Shown in pieces: positions 14,840 through 21,924 of a DNA stretch of 64,000 bases. Under the pieces are notes generated by a model, which saw only the letters and a list, made by a program, of their open reading frames with translations, did no database searches and had not been told where the DNA came from. The position numbers and the translations under genes were made by a program. Each line of letters opens with the position of its first letter. Within the stretch, counting starts at the first letter, position 1. Origin of the DNA: Paenibacillaceae bacterium. GTDB taxonomy: Bacteria; Bacillota; Bacilli; Paenibacillales; Paenibacillaceae. Location: assembly GCA_900766135.1 (NCBI GenBank), contig CAAFUF010000032.1, positions 62,001 to 126,000 of the forward strand, read 5' to 3'.

Positions 14840-15265
14840 CTATCCAGTATCCAACAATTCCGGCTCCGCATCAAATATCGCAAGCTGACTAATCGGAAGC
14901 ACAGTGTACCGCGTATTCTCCCACCGTCCGCTCTTGTCGTCTCTCGCCCGCACCGCGCGAATAACCGGCCGCCCATGCCAGCGGTAATCAAGTAACGCCT
15001 TGACATAGCGATTCGCCGTCTGCCGCTTAACTCCGAGATACCGCGCAATCTGTTCCTGCGTCGGATAACAATTTCCCTCCGCGTCCATAAACGATGCGAT
15101 TACGCAGAGCGTCGTCCAGTTCTGCGCGCCCATGTCCGCAATGAGTCCGGCCTTCGCGGCATCAACGTACATTTTTACGAATATCCGCGTTTCGGTCGCG
15201 CCGGATGTTACGGAGTATTCCGTTTGGGATTCGACGCTGACCAGGCGTTGTTCGTTCGAAACCAT
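14840..15265 (-). CDS. winged-helix DNA-binding protein, likely replication initiator or regulator
   Basis: 141 residues with a classic helix-turn-helix: NWTTLCVIASFMDAEGNCYPTQEQIARYLGVKRQTANRYVKAL (about residues 48-90), the HTH_36 pattern of phage replication-organiser and regulatory proteins. The C-terminal part (RGRWENTRYTVLPISQL-like) completes a wing. Ribosome site AAGGAGG is 13-14 bases from the ATG, a long spacing. First gene downstream of conserved site B, so it probably heads the early leftward transcript. Confidence 0.65.
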   Translation of the reverse strand: MVSNEQRLVSVESQTEYSVTSGATETRIFVKMYVDAAKAGLIADMGAQNWTTLCVIASFMDAEGNCYPTQEQIARYLGVKRQTANRYVKALLDYRWHGRPVIRAVRARDDKSGRWENTRYTVLPISQLAIFDAEPELLDTG

Positions 15266-15298
15266 TATGCTGCGGTCGCCTCCTTTCCGCTTTCACAA

Positions 15299-15331
15299 AA
15301 CATACGGACAAAAAGCTCGCATTTTGGGACA
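15299..15331 (-). promoter_or_regulatory. conserved phage operator/promoter, copy B
   Basis: Minus strand TGTCCCAAAA-N10-TTGTCCGTATGTT, the same fixed bases and gap as copy A at 5986-6018. It lies 34-66 bases upstream of the winged-helix gene, a position comparable to copy A relative to the sigma-like gene. Confidence 0.65.
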
Positions 15332-15338
15332 TGTGTGC

Positions 15339-15380
15339 AAAAAAAAATAAGCGCCCACCTCCCGAAAGAGATGAGCGCTT
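15339..15380 (-). terminator. rho-independent terminator of the integrase gene
   Basis: Minus strand: AAGCGCTCATCTC, loop TTTCGG, GAGGTGGGCGCTT (13 pairs including two G-U), then A and nine T. The plus-strand version has two mismatches, so it acts leftwards. It separates integrase from the downstream operon. Confidence 0.85.
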
Positions 15381-15389
15381 GTCCATTCG

Positions 15390-16337
15390 CTATAATTTCG
15401 TTATTCGTTTTTTCTCCGCGAGTAACCGGTTAAGCGGCGTTGCCTTCGTATGGTCTGCCTTTAAGTCATCGTCTAACAGCGCAACATACCGCTGTGTCAT
15501 CTTCATGTCCGCGTGACCCAACGTACGTTGTAGCGCAAATGCTGACGCGCCGCCGCGAAGGTAGTTTATCGCAAAACAATGGCGCAGGTCATACGGGCGG
15601 ATATGCACGCCGAGCTTGTTGCTGTAGTATTCGATGCGGTCGCCCCAGGTATGGCGCGTCATTTTACCGCCTTCCCACGAACAAAATATCGGAACGTCAT
15701 CGCCCCATTCCGGAAGCCGTATCGCAATTAGACGTTTAATCGCCTTTGCGGTAATTTCCGAAATAGGCAACGTTCGGGAGACGCGTGTCTTCGCCTTTTC
15801 TGGCGCGACATAAATTTCGAGCGCCTGCGGATTAAAATCGATCGGAATGAGCGATAGCGCCTCCTTCGGTCTAATTCCGGTATCTAGCGTGAGAAGGATC
15901 AACGCATAATCTCGCAGGCCTGCGAACGTCTTTTGGTCGGGCAACTCTAGGAGCCTGCGCAGAACATCCTCGTCAATATTGACAACGCGCCCCTCGTCCT
16001 TTCGCTTCTTAATGCCCGCGATCGGATTCTCCGCTGCGTACCCGTTGCTTACGCACCAATTTAAGAATGTCCGCAAGTAAACCAGGCGGTTATTAAACGT
16101 CGGCGGCTTTATATCCTCCGCCAAATACTCGAAAAGAGACGATTTAAGTGCAGAAGGGCTTGTCCACGCGTCAGGAAATCGTTTGAAAAATAGGCGCACA
16201 TGCTTGTTGTAATCGTCATACGTTTGTTCCGCGATCCCCTGCGCTTTCTTCCACGTTAGGAAACCGCCGAGAGCCTCCGCCCAACCTCGAAACTGTTCCG
16301 GAACCTCGTCCGGTATCCTCGTAATTCTCCGTGCCAT
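15390..16337 (-). CDS. phage tyrosine integrase
   Basis: Catalyses site-specific recombination of the prophage. 315 residues: an N-terminal SAM-like core-binding domain (about 15-110) and a catalytic domain with R156 (GIRPKE), a likely Lys in the beta hairpin (PEKAKTRVSRTLP), PYDLRH (R252, with Tyr where His is usual), LGH (H275) and the nucleophile Y284 in TQRY. It starts about 100 bases from the cut tRNA-Leu and is read away from it, the usual arrangement for an integrase beside its att site. Transcription could come from the intact tRNA promoter, since no clear promoter is seen in the gap. Ends at a strong terminator. Confidence 0.92.
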   Translation of the reverse strand: MARRITRIPDEVPEQFRGWAEALGGFLTWKKAQGIAEQTYDDYNKHVRLFFKRFPDAWTSPSALKSSLFEYLAEDIKPPTFNNRLVYLRTFLNWCVSNGYAAENPIAGIKKRKDEGRVVNIDEDVLRRLLELPDQKTFAGLRDYALILLTLDTGIRPKEALSLIPIDFNPQALEIYVAPEKAKTRVSRTLPISEITAKAIKRLIAIRLPEWGDDVPIFCSWEGGKMTRHTWGDRIEYYSNKLGVHIRPYDLRHCFAINYLRGGASAFALQRTLGHADMKMTQRYVALLDDDLKADHTKATPLNRLLAEKKRITKL

Positions 16338-16440
16338 AAACGCAAAAAATCTCCTCTCTACGTAAAATAGATCGGAGATAAACGGTTGAACCTGCGATTA
16401 AATTAGCGTTACAGTTGACGGAGAATCAGGCGTAATATTG

Positions 16441-16486
16441 CGCAGGATTTTAAGTCCTGTGCGTCTGCCTATTCCGCCACCCCGGC
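16441..16486 (-). pseudogene. 5' part of tRNA-Leu(UAA), cut after the anticodon stem (prophage att)
   Basis: Minus strand from 16486: acceptor GCCGGGG, a full D arm and the anticodon arm CAGGA-CTTAAAA-TCCTG (anticodon TAA). After 16441 the sequence has no long variable arm, T arm or CCCCGGC acceptor strand, so this copy cannot fold into a tRNA. The near-palindromic anticodon arm is a common crossover core for tyrosine integrases, so this is probably attR; the 3' half should lie at the other prophage end, outside the window. Confidence 0.8.
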
Positions 16487-16512
16487 ACATCATGAAAAAT
16501 CCCGTACCTATG

Positions 16513-16541
16513 ATTATATACAGAATCCAAATCAAATTCAA
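16513..16541 (-). promoter_or_regulatory. sigma-A promoter of the tRNA-Leu gene
   Basis: Minus strand TTGAAT (16536-16541), 17-bp spacer, TATAAT (16513-16518), about 27 bases before the tRNA 5' end. It now reads through the half tRNA into the prophage towards integrase. Confidence 0.8.
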
Positions 16542-16649
16542 CCAAAAATCTGGGCCGGCCTTATCCGATAAACTATTCGATTGGGATTTATGGTAAGTTA
16601 GTTGTAGCATTAATCGGCTCGAATATCAGGAGAGATGAGGTTAGGTTTC

Positions 16650-16853
16650 ATGCACGAGTTAAAAATGGCGGTAACCCTTGGCCATCAGGTGGTCGTTCAA
16701 CTGCATGACGGTCAAATGATGACCGGTCTGCCCAAGTGGGGTTCCGCGCCGGACAAGGTGCAATTGCGCACGACGGAAGGGGCCGTATGGGTTCGGCTCG
16801 ACGAAATCAATCACGTGACGCGAATCATCCCGTTTGGTAAATCTTCGGATTAG
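16650..16853 (+). CDS. small Sm-like beta-barrel protein, 67 aa, unknown
   Basis: MHELKMAVTLGHQVVVQLHDGQ..., then VQLRTTEGAVWVRLDEINHVTRI. The alternating strands and the closing VWVRLDEINHVTRI strand look like a small Sm/SH3 or YolD-like barrel; no firm family. The ATG at 16650, with GAGG nine bases upstream, is preferred over one five codons earlier. First host gene right of the prophage. Confidence 0.55.
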   Translation: MHELKMAVTLGHQVVVQLHDGQMMTGLPKWGSAPDKVQLRTTEGAVWVRLDEINHVTRIIPFGKSSD

Positions 16854-16920
16854 CTTGCAACATTTTCAGTAAGCCCTCGTCTAGTAGTTGTCAAAAATAA
16901 CAAGACGAGGTGATGACCCC

Positions 16921-17583
16921 ATGTTCAAACGTAATTTAGCCCTGTTGTCCGCCGCCGCCATCCTGAGTTTGTCGCTAGCCGGTGAAAGCTTCGCGGCCGC
17001 AGGGACCTTTAAGGACGTAAGCCATTCCGTCGCCAAAGACAGCATTTCCGTGCTGCAAGCCAAAGGAATCGTTCGCGGCGTCGGCGCCGACAGCTTTCTG
17101 CCGGACGACCACTTGACTACCAGCCAAGGCGTTCAGCTTATCGTCAACCTGCTGGGCCTGGAGCTCAATACGGAGGCTCCCGAGGGAGCCAGCGACTATT
17201 TTTCCAACGTCAAGAACGATGCTTGGTATGCTCCCGCATTCGTAATTGCGCAAAACAACGGTTTTGATCTGGATGCCGCCGTGAACCCGGACAAGCCGAT
17301 GACGCGCGAAGAGTTTACCCATCAGCTGATTTTGGCTATGGAGAAGCATGGCGATTTGCCTAAGATCAATATCAAACCGGTCGAATTTGCCGATGATGAC
17401 CAGCTCAACGTCTCTTATCAGGGGACGGTTCAGCGCGCGCTCGTGCTGGGGATCGCCAAGCTGGATGCGAACCAGCAGTTCCATCCGGGAGATCCGATTA
17501 CCCGTGCCGATGCCGCCGTACTGGCTTACAATGCGGTCGAATACTTGGCTGCACATCCAGCTCCGTCTCAGGATAATCAGTAA
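16921..17583 (+). CDS. secreted SLH-domain protein
   Basis: 220 residues with a Sec signal peptide (MFKRNLALLSAAAILSLSLAGESFAAA), then about three SLH repeats: FKDVSHSVAKDSISVLQAKGIVRGVGADSFLPDDHLTTSQGVQLI, YFSNVKNDAWYAPAFVIAQNNGFD...KPMTREEFTHQL, and FADDDQLNVSYQGTVQRALVLGIAK...DPITRADAAVLAYN. SLH domains bind pyruvylated wall polymers, so it is probably a wall-anchored protein without another domain. Start ATG with GAGGTG eight bases upstream. Followed by a terminator. Confidence 0.85.
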   Translation: MFKRNLALLSAAAILSLSLAGESFAAAGTFKDVSHSVAKDSISVLQAKGIVRGVGADSFLPDDHLTTSQGVQLIVNLLGLELNTEAPEGASDYFSNVKNDAWYAPAFVIAQNNGFDLDAAVNPDKPMTREEFTHQLILAMEKHGDLPKINIKPVEFADDDQLNVSYQGTVQRALVLGIAKLDANQQFHPGDPITRADAAVLAYNAVEYLAAHPAPSQDNQ

Positions 17584-17602
17584 TGCCTTTCAATCGCCGA
17601 TG

Positions 17603-17628
17603 AAGGACCGCCCCTTGCGGTCCTTTTT
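17603..17628 (+). terminator. terminator of the SLH gene
   Basis: AAGGACCGC-CCCTT-GCGGTCCTT followed by TTT, about 20 bases after the SLH stop. Confidence 0.85.
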
Positions 17629-17845
17629 GGTTTCCGATAAAGTTTTAAATTTTTATAAATTTCACCGAATCGACAGTTTTTTGCATTTTATCTCAGGATT
17701 TAGGGAGGATTTACAAAAACGGACATAGAAAATATAGATACCACTTTAGCCTGGTGCGGACAGATATAAAGTGGGATCCGCAGGACGGTCGCCAGTGCAC
17801 AGCGGACGTATGACATAGATACTTCAATTCTGGGAGTTGTTCGCC

Positions 17846-18004
17846 TTGGATCTTATCTTCAAAATTGAAGAGCTCCGGACGGAATTAAATAGACTCGCCG
17901 GAAGCAAACGTCTGGCCGATAGGGAACTGGTCATGGTAAGCCAGCGTCTGGACGAACTCCTCAACGAATACCATCGATTGGTGATCCAAAAGCAAGCCAA
18001 ATGA
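17846..18004 (+). CDS. Spo0E-family aspartyl-phosphate phosphatase, 52 aa
   Basis: Spo0E-like proteins dephosphorylate Spo0A~P and delay sporulation. The 52-residue product has the two-helix layout: LDLIFKIEELRTELNRLAG, then the signature VSQRLDELLNEYHRL (SQxLD with the catalytic Asp). Start is TTG, nine bases after GGGAG. Easily missed because of its size and start codon. It has its own terminator directly after, so it is monocistronic. Its exact target is inferred from family. Confidence 0.85.
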   Translation: MDLIFKIEELRTELNRLAGSKRLADRELVMVSQRLDELLNEYHRLVIQKQAK

Positions 18005-18008
18005 TTAA

Positions 18009-18036
18009 GGGGGGCCGCGAAAGCGGCTCCTTTTTT
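18009..18036 (+). terminator. terminator of the Spo0E-like gene
   Basis: GGGGCCGC-GAAA-GCGGCTCC with one G-T pair, followed by six T. Confidence 0.85.
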
Positions 18037-18148
18037 CTGGATTCGACGCCTGAACCTGCTTTTAGACCGCTTGCTCACCGAAAGCTGGAACTCAAGAGAA
18101 AGCTAACCGTATATGCATAATAGAACGAACAAATCTTGAACTGGATTC

Positions 18149-18391
18149 ATGAACATGGAGGGGATAACGATCGGAATTTTGCTTGTCATCGTCTCACTGG
18201 TTTTTATCGGACTCGGGATCCTCGTCCGCAGAAAACCCGATGTGTTCTGGCGAACGAATGAGGCTTGGAAAGTTAGAGGGGAAGCCGCACCCAGCGACTC
18301 CTACCTGGAATCCATGAGATTCAGGGGGTTCGTTTCGCTGATCATCGGAGGGTATTTTTTAGTCTGGGCGGCGCTAGTAATTTTTCTATGA
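18149..18391 (+). CDS. small membrane protein, 80 aa, unknown
   Basis: Two transmembrane helices (about residues 6-26 and 58-78) separated by a charged loop with KPDVFWRTNEAWKVRGEAAPSDSY. The shape, with RxxG before the second helix, resembles the DUF6199-like small membrane proteins of Firmicutes; the match is by eye. The start is uncertain because no clear ribosome site precedes either ATG. Confidence 0.55.
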   Translation: MNMEGITIGILLVIVSLVFIGLGILVRRKPDVFWRTNEAWKVRGEAAPSDSYLESMRFRGFVSLIIGGYFLVWAALVIFL

Positions 18392-18469
18392 TCCAAGATA
18401 GGTCTCATCGTAATGCAAATCTCAGTACCGCATGGTAACATGGAGAAAAATGCATTTAGGAGTAGCGGA

Positions 18470-18859
18470 ATGATTCAAGGGATAAGGACATGGGCCAGAA
18501 AACTGAAAAGAAAGATCTTCTTGCTTTATTTTGCCTATCAGGATCGCCGAACCCCATGGTACGCCAAAATTTTTGCCGTATGCATGGTCGCCTATGCCTT
18601 CAGTCCAATTGATTTGATACCCGATTTTATCCCTGTATTAGGGTATCTGGATGATGTGATACTCATTCCGCTCGGCATCGCAATCGCCTTAAAAATGATC
18701 CCCGAATCCGTGATCCGGGAACATGAAGCTGCTGCCGAAGAACGGATGAAGAGCGGCAAACCAAAGAATTGGTTTGTAGGAGGCCTAATCTTATTCGCGT
18801 GGATCGTAGCGATCGTTTGGATCCTTCTTTTGGTTTATCGTCATGTCCCAAAACTCTAA
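18470..18859 (+). CDS. DUF1232 (YkvA-like) membrane protein
   Basis: 129 residues. The conserved DUF1232 block is AKIFAVCMVAYAFSPIDLIPDFIPVLGYLDDVILIPLGI (about residues 34-72), with the family's SPIDLIPD...GYLDD motif, plus a C-terminal transmembrane helix (GLILFAWIVAIVWILLLVY). Function unknown. The ATG at 18470 (AGGAG eight bases upstream) is preferred to the longer frame from 18413. Confidence 0.8.
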   Translation: MIQGIRTWARKLKRKIFLLYFAYQDRRTPWYAKIFAVCMVAYAFSPIDLIPDFIPVLGYLDDVILIPLGIAIALKMIPESVIREHEAAAEERMKSGKPKNWFVGGLILFAWIVAIVWILLLVYRHVPKL

Positions 18860-18864
18860 ATATA

Positions 18865-18900
18865 GCCAAACCCCCTTGCTAGAATGCAAGGGGGTTTGGC
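18865..18900. terminator. 15-bp perfect hairpin, bidirectional terminator, duplicated at 19864
   Basis: GCCAAACCCCCTTGC-TAGAAT-GCAAGGGGGTTTGGC, between the convergent DUF1232 and DUF2935 genes. It is nearly the same as the tRNA terminator at 19864-19893, and the match continues into a TGGGCCC that resembles the tRNA 3' end. Confidence 0.75.
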
Positions 18901-18925
18901 GCATTTGGGCCCCGTTTGATCAATT

Positions 18926-19771
18926 TCAAAATACGATTTCTTTTTTATTTACCTTCATGCCGGACAGCGACCGATCAAACATGTCAAGAATAAATAGGAA
19001 ACGTTCTGCCTCCCGAAAAACGTGATCCGCTAGCAAAGGATGAATGATACTTTTGATTCGACACTCGTCAATTAGGTCACGCGCCGTTTTCTTAAAGTCG
19101 CGAAGTGATTTAACTGAAACGCGGTTTTCATCCACAAATTGACTCAAAAGCGGATGCGTCTGCGACTCGGGGCGCATCGAACTTAAATCAATTGCCTGAT
19201 ACATCAGCGTATCGAATTCATGGCTAAACTCCCTTGCTTGTTCCACCAATTTTCGTTCAGATGGGTCAAGCAAATGGCCTATAAACTTTGCGTGATCAGC
19301 CATAATTTTAAGGAAAAAGATATTTTCATCGATAATCGCATCTGCTAACGGTTCAAGCCTCCCGTTATTGAGTTCCTCCAATCGGTTGCTGAAATACCTT
19401 GCTTCCCGGCTGACATGATCTACAAGCAGAGGGAAATTGTTACCACCCGGAAGTTTGCACCGCAATATCAGCCCGAGCACCTTCCTCTTGAATGCCCAAA
19501 TGCTTGTAGCAGCATGGTAAACTTCCGAATTGAACAGTCTGATGGTTTGGGGGTCGGTATCTGCTTGGAAGGAATGGGCTCTTCTTTCGATATCCTCAAA
19601 GATCGCATAAAATTGATTTGCCTCATTAATCAATTGGGTGTCTTCGCATCTAAAACCCAGTTTAAGGAACAAAGAATGTTCTTTCATAATACGTGACCAA
19701 AAACGTATCTCGTCTAATGATCGTACAACAAAAGGATCCGACAACAATATCCCTCCATCCCAAATTCTCAA
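18926..19771 (-). CDS. DUF2935 protein (ferritin-like helical bundle), probable
   Basis: 281 residues with two similar helical halves: SLDEIRFWSRIMKEHSLFLKLGFRCEDTQLI... and LADAIIDENIFFLKIMADHAKFIGHLLDPSE.... The repeated E-x6-H spacing (EIRFWSRIMKEH, ENIFFLKIMADH, RDLIDECR..HPLLADHVFREA) fits the DUF2935 family, thought to be ferritin-like and possibly metal-binding. Function unknown. It lies alone on this strand between two near-identical terminators, suggesting it was inserted as a unit. Confidence 0.75.
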   Translation of the reverse strand: MRIWDGGILLSDPFVVRSLDEIRFWSRIMKEHSLFLKLGFRCEDTQLINEANQFYAIFEDIERRAHSFQADTDPQTIRLFNSEVYHAATSIWAFKRKVLGLILRCKLPGGNNFPLLVDHVSREARYFSNRLEELNNGRLEPLADAIIDENIFFLKIMADHAKFIGHLLDPSERKLVEQAREFSHEFDTLMYQAIDLSSMRPESQTHPLLSQFVDENRVSVKSLRDFKKTARDLIDECRIKSIIHPLLADHVFREAERFLFILDMFDRSLSGMKVNKKEIVF

Positions 19772-19863
19772 AAATCAATCGTTCAAATCGACCTACTAAC
19801 AGAGCTTATGGGAATGGCATGTTTCAATATGCTATCGATTAAAAAATAGTGGCCAACAAAGCA

Positions 19864-19893
19864 AAACCCCCTTGCTAAAATGCAAGGGGGTTT
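19864..19893 (-). terminator. terminator of the tRNA pair
   Basis: AAACCCCCTTGC-N6-GCAAGGGGGTTT just after the tRNA-Ile2 3' end on the minus strand. Confidence 0.8.
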
Positions 19894-19901
19894 CGTGCAT
19901 A

Positions 19902-19975
19902 TGGGCCCTACAGGACTCGAACCTGTGACCAATCGGTTATGAGCCGACCGCTCTAACCAACTGAGCTAAGGGCCC
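19902..19975 (-). tRNA. tRNA-Ile2 (CAT anticodon, lysidine type)
   Basis: Minus strand folds as a full tRNA: GGGCCCT acceptor, D arm AGCTCAGTTGGTTAGAGC, anticodon arm GTCGG-CTCATAA-CCGAT, T arm CAGGTTCGAGTCCTG and acceptor end AGGGCCC-A. The CTCATAA loop is that of Ile2 tRNA modified by TilS to read AUA, not elongator Met. CCA is not encoded. Confidence 0.85.
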
Positions 19976-19988
19976 GGAGAAACTTGGA

Positions 19989-20062
<74 letters not shown>

Positions 20063-20084
20063 TCAATAAATAGCGACAATTAAT

Positions 20085-20114
20085 AATATACACGATTCCG
20101 GCAGGGCACGTCAA
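20085..20114 (-). promoter_or_regulatory. promoter of the tRNA pair
   Basis: Minus strand TTGACG (20109-20114), 18 bp, TATATT (20085-20090), about 22 bases before tRNA-fMet. It lies just past the stop of the small gene at 20123. Confidence 0.7.
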
Positions 20115-20122
20115 GCCATAAT

Positions 20123-20287
20123 TTATGGAATGAAACGCACGCCGTATTTGCCCTTGCGGGAGCGGAAAATTTCGATTTGCCGCATGTCGTCGAAACCGTA
20201 AATCCAGCCGTCTTGCTCTAATCTTCGAGCCAGACAGCCAGCCTGGAATTTCGTTCTGTACAATTTATTGAAATAGACCCAACGCAT
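20123..20287 (-). CDS. small conserved-looking protein, 54 aa, unknown
   Basis: MRWVYFNKLYRTKFQAGCLARRLEQDGWIYGFDDMRQIEIF..., ending KGKYGVRFIP. The pattern CLARRLEQDGW-x-YGFDDMRQIEIFRSRKGKYGV looks like a folded beta-alpha protein, not noise. An ATG five codons earlier (20302) abuts AAAGG, so 20287 is preferred. Family not recognised. Confidence 0.6.
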   Translation of the reverse strand: MRWVYFNKLYRTKFQAGCLARRLEQDGWIYGFDDMRQIEIFRSRKGKYGVRFIP

Positions 20288-20356
20288 GACTGTTCCGTCC
20301 ATCCTTTCGGTAAATTAGAGCAAATTGTCCTTGCCTATAGAATACCCAACCTTAAC

Positions 20357-20390
20357 AAAAAAAGCCGCCGGATTCCGTCCGGCGGCCTTT
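20357..20390. terminator. bidirectional terminator after the lipoprotein gene
   Basis: GCCGCCGGA-TTCCG-TCCGGCGGC flanked by A7 on the left and TTTT on the right; ends the five-gene leftward operon starting near 27629. Confidence 0.85.
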
Positions 20391-20430
20391 TGTTGTTCTG
20401 GTAATTTTTGCACGTTCCAGGTACTGCGGC

Positions 20431-21924
20431 TTAACCTTTAATTGCGCCCACTGAAGCCCCTTCCTGCGGAACGAATGGCGTGCCATCCTCCTGGAACTGG
20501 GTTTTCGGATTGTTTTTAATCTCCTGCAGCATCTTGTTGCCCTTTTCTTCCCACTCTTTGAGCGCCTCCGCCGGCGTTTTCTTGTTCTCCAGCACCTCCT
20601 GGAAGAACCTGCGTCCACTGTCGGTTACGCTATAAAGTCCCGGTTTTTCGCTCATCAGCTTATCCTGCTTCGGATCGGTTGGCGGCGCCGGCTTCAACAT
20701 ATAAAACGCTTGAATGTTGTAATCCAAGCCCATTTTCGGTTTGATGTACGTTTTGCGAGCCAGCATTTCATAGGAGTTGCTGCGGGATTTCAGCTTCGCC
20801 CAATCCTCGCCGTTAATGAATTTAATGAAGTCCCAAGCCGTCTCGGCGTTCGGCGCCGCGCTGTTGATCGCAAACGCATTGCTCAACCAGATGTTGCCTC
20901 CGACGCCTGGTTTTTCAGGATGAACCGGAACGGTAACCACGTCCCAATCCACGGGTTTGAAGTTTTTGATTTTCGAAGCGTTGTTGTTGGCGTCATTGAT
21001 TTCATTTACGTAGTAATTCTCGCCGATGGTCATCGCCACTTTGCCGGAGAGGAAGAAGTCGCTGGTCACGGGATTCCATTCCCCGTCCATCATGCCGCTG
21101 TTGCTGTCCGGAATGATTTTGTCCTTGGCCAGCTTGCTGATCGTTTCCCAAACTTTGGTCCATTGCGGCGTATTCACGGTCATCGTTTCCGCTTTGTCGT
21201 CAAAGGTTTTGAGTTGCAACGCGCTTACATAGTTGTTCTGCATATCCCAAAATGGATCGCTACCTTGGTACCGGTTAAACGAAAAGCCGTAAACCCGGTC
21301 CTTGCCCTCGCCTTTGGTCACGCGGCGTGCCAGATTAAAGATATCGTCCCAAGTCATGTTGTCGGTTGGCGGCTCCACGCCGGCATCCGTAAAGACCTTT
21401 TTGTTATAGTACAACGCGGAGGAGGAGAACGAAGGCGTTAACGCGTACAGGCTGCCTTCCCCGAGATCCTTGATCCCGTCAATCACCGCCGGCACGAAGT
21501 CCGACGTATCGAATTTATCCTCTTGCATCATCGGATCCAGTTGTTTGACCATATTTTCCTTGATCAGCTGATTCAACACCGTCGTATCGGTGACCACGAC
21601 GTCGACCGGATTGCTGCCGGTCATGATCTTTTTCATGCTATCCAGGTAATCCGGCTGTACGTAAGGCTGCGAGCTATCCTGGTAACGGTATTGGCTTTGG
21701 TCGATGGCTGGCACCACCTCGATGCGGATGTTCTGGTGCGTGAATTCGTACACGTCGGTATACTGTTGGCGGAAATAAGAATCGTCATAACCCCCGTAGA
21801 GCACCCCGATCCGGAGCACTTTCTCCTGCTCGGTTTCTGCCGCCTTGCCGCCGTTGCAACCGGCCAATAAGCCCAGCGCCAGCGTCGCCGCCAACGATAC
21901 GGATACTAATTTTCTCAACCTCAT
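20431..21924 (-). CDS. extracellular solute-binding lipoprotein (ABC type 1)
   Basis: 497 residues. Lipoprotein signal MRLRKLVSVSLAATLALGLLAGC, with lipobox LAGC. The mature part has the family-1 solute-binding fold pattern: VVVTDTTVLNQLIKENMVKQLDP, SALYYNKKVFTDAGVEPPTDNMTWDDIFNLAR and GKVAMTIGENYYVNEI. Such proteins usually feed sugar or peptide importers, yet here it is the last gene of an operon of MacB/FtsX-like export-type parts and no importer permease is present. It may sense or bind an envelope ligand for that complex (inference). Its start overlaps the upstream ATPase stop by four bases. Confidence 0.85.
   Translation of the reverse strand: MRLRKLVSVSLAATLALGLLAGCNGGKAAETEQEKVLRIGVLYGGYDDSYFRQQYTDVYEFTHQNIRIEVVPAIDQSQYRYQDSSQPYVQPDYLDSMKKIMTGSNPVDVVVTDTTVLNQLIKENMVKQLDPMMQEDKFDTSDFVPAVIDGIKDLGEGSLYALTPSFSSSALYYNKKVFTDAGVEPPTDNMTWDDIFNLARRVTKGEGKDRVYGFSFNRYQGSDPFWDMQNNYVSALQLKTFDDKAETMTVNTPQWTKVWETISKLAKDKIIPDSNSGMMDGEWNPVTSDFFLSGKVAMTIGENYYVNEINDANNNASKIKNFKPVDWDVVTVPVHPEKPGVGGNIWLSNAFAINSAAPNAETAWDFIKFINGEDWAKLKSRSNSYEMLARKTYIKPKMGLDYNIQAFYMLKPAPPTDPKQDKLMSEKPGLYSVTDSGRRFFQEVLENKKTPAEALKEWEEKGNKMLQEIKNNPKTQFQEDGTPFVPQEGASVGAIKG

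Noticed and set aside
18926..19771. Insertion sequence between the duplicated terminators
   Set aside because: The gene is not a transposase and no inverted ends of an IS are seen.
19902..19975. Elongator tRNA-Met
   Set aside because: The anticodon loop CTCATAA and acceptor fit Ile2; elongator Met in Firmicutes has a different acceptor and loop.
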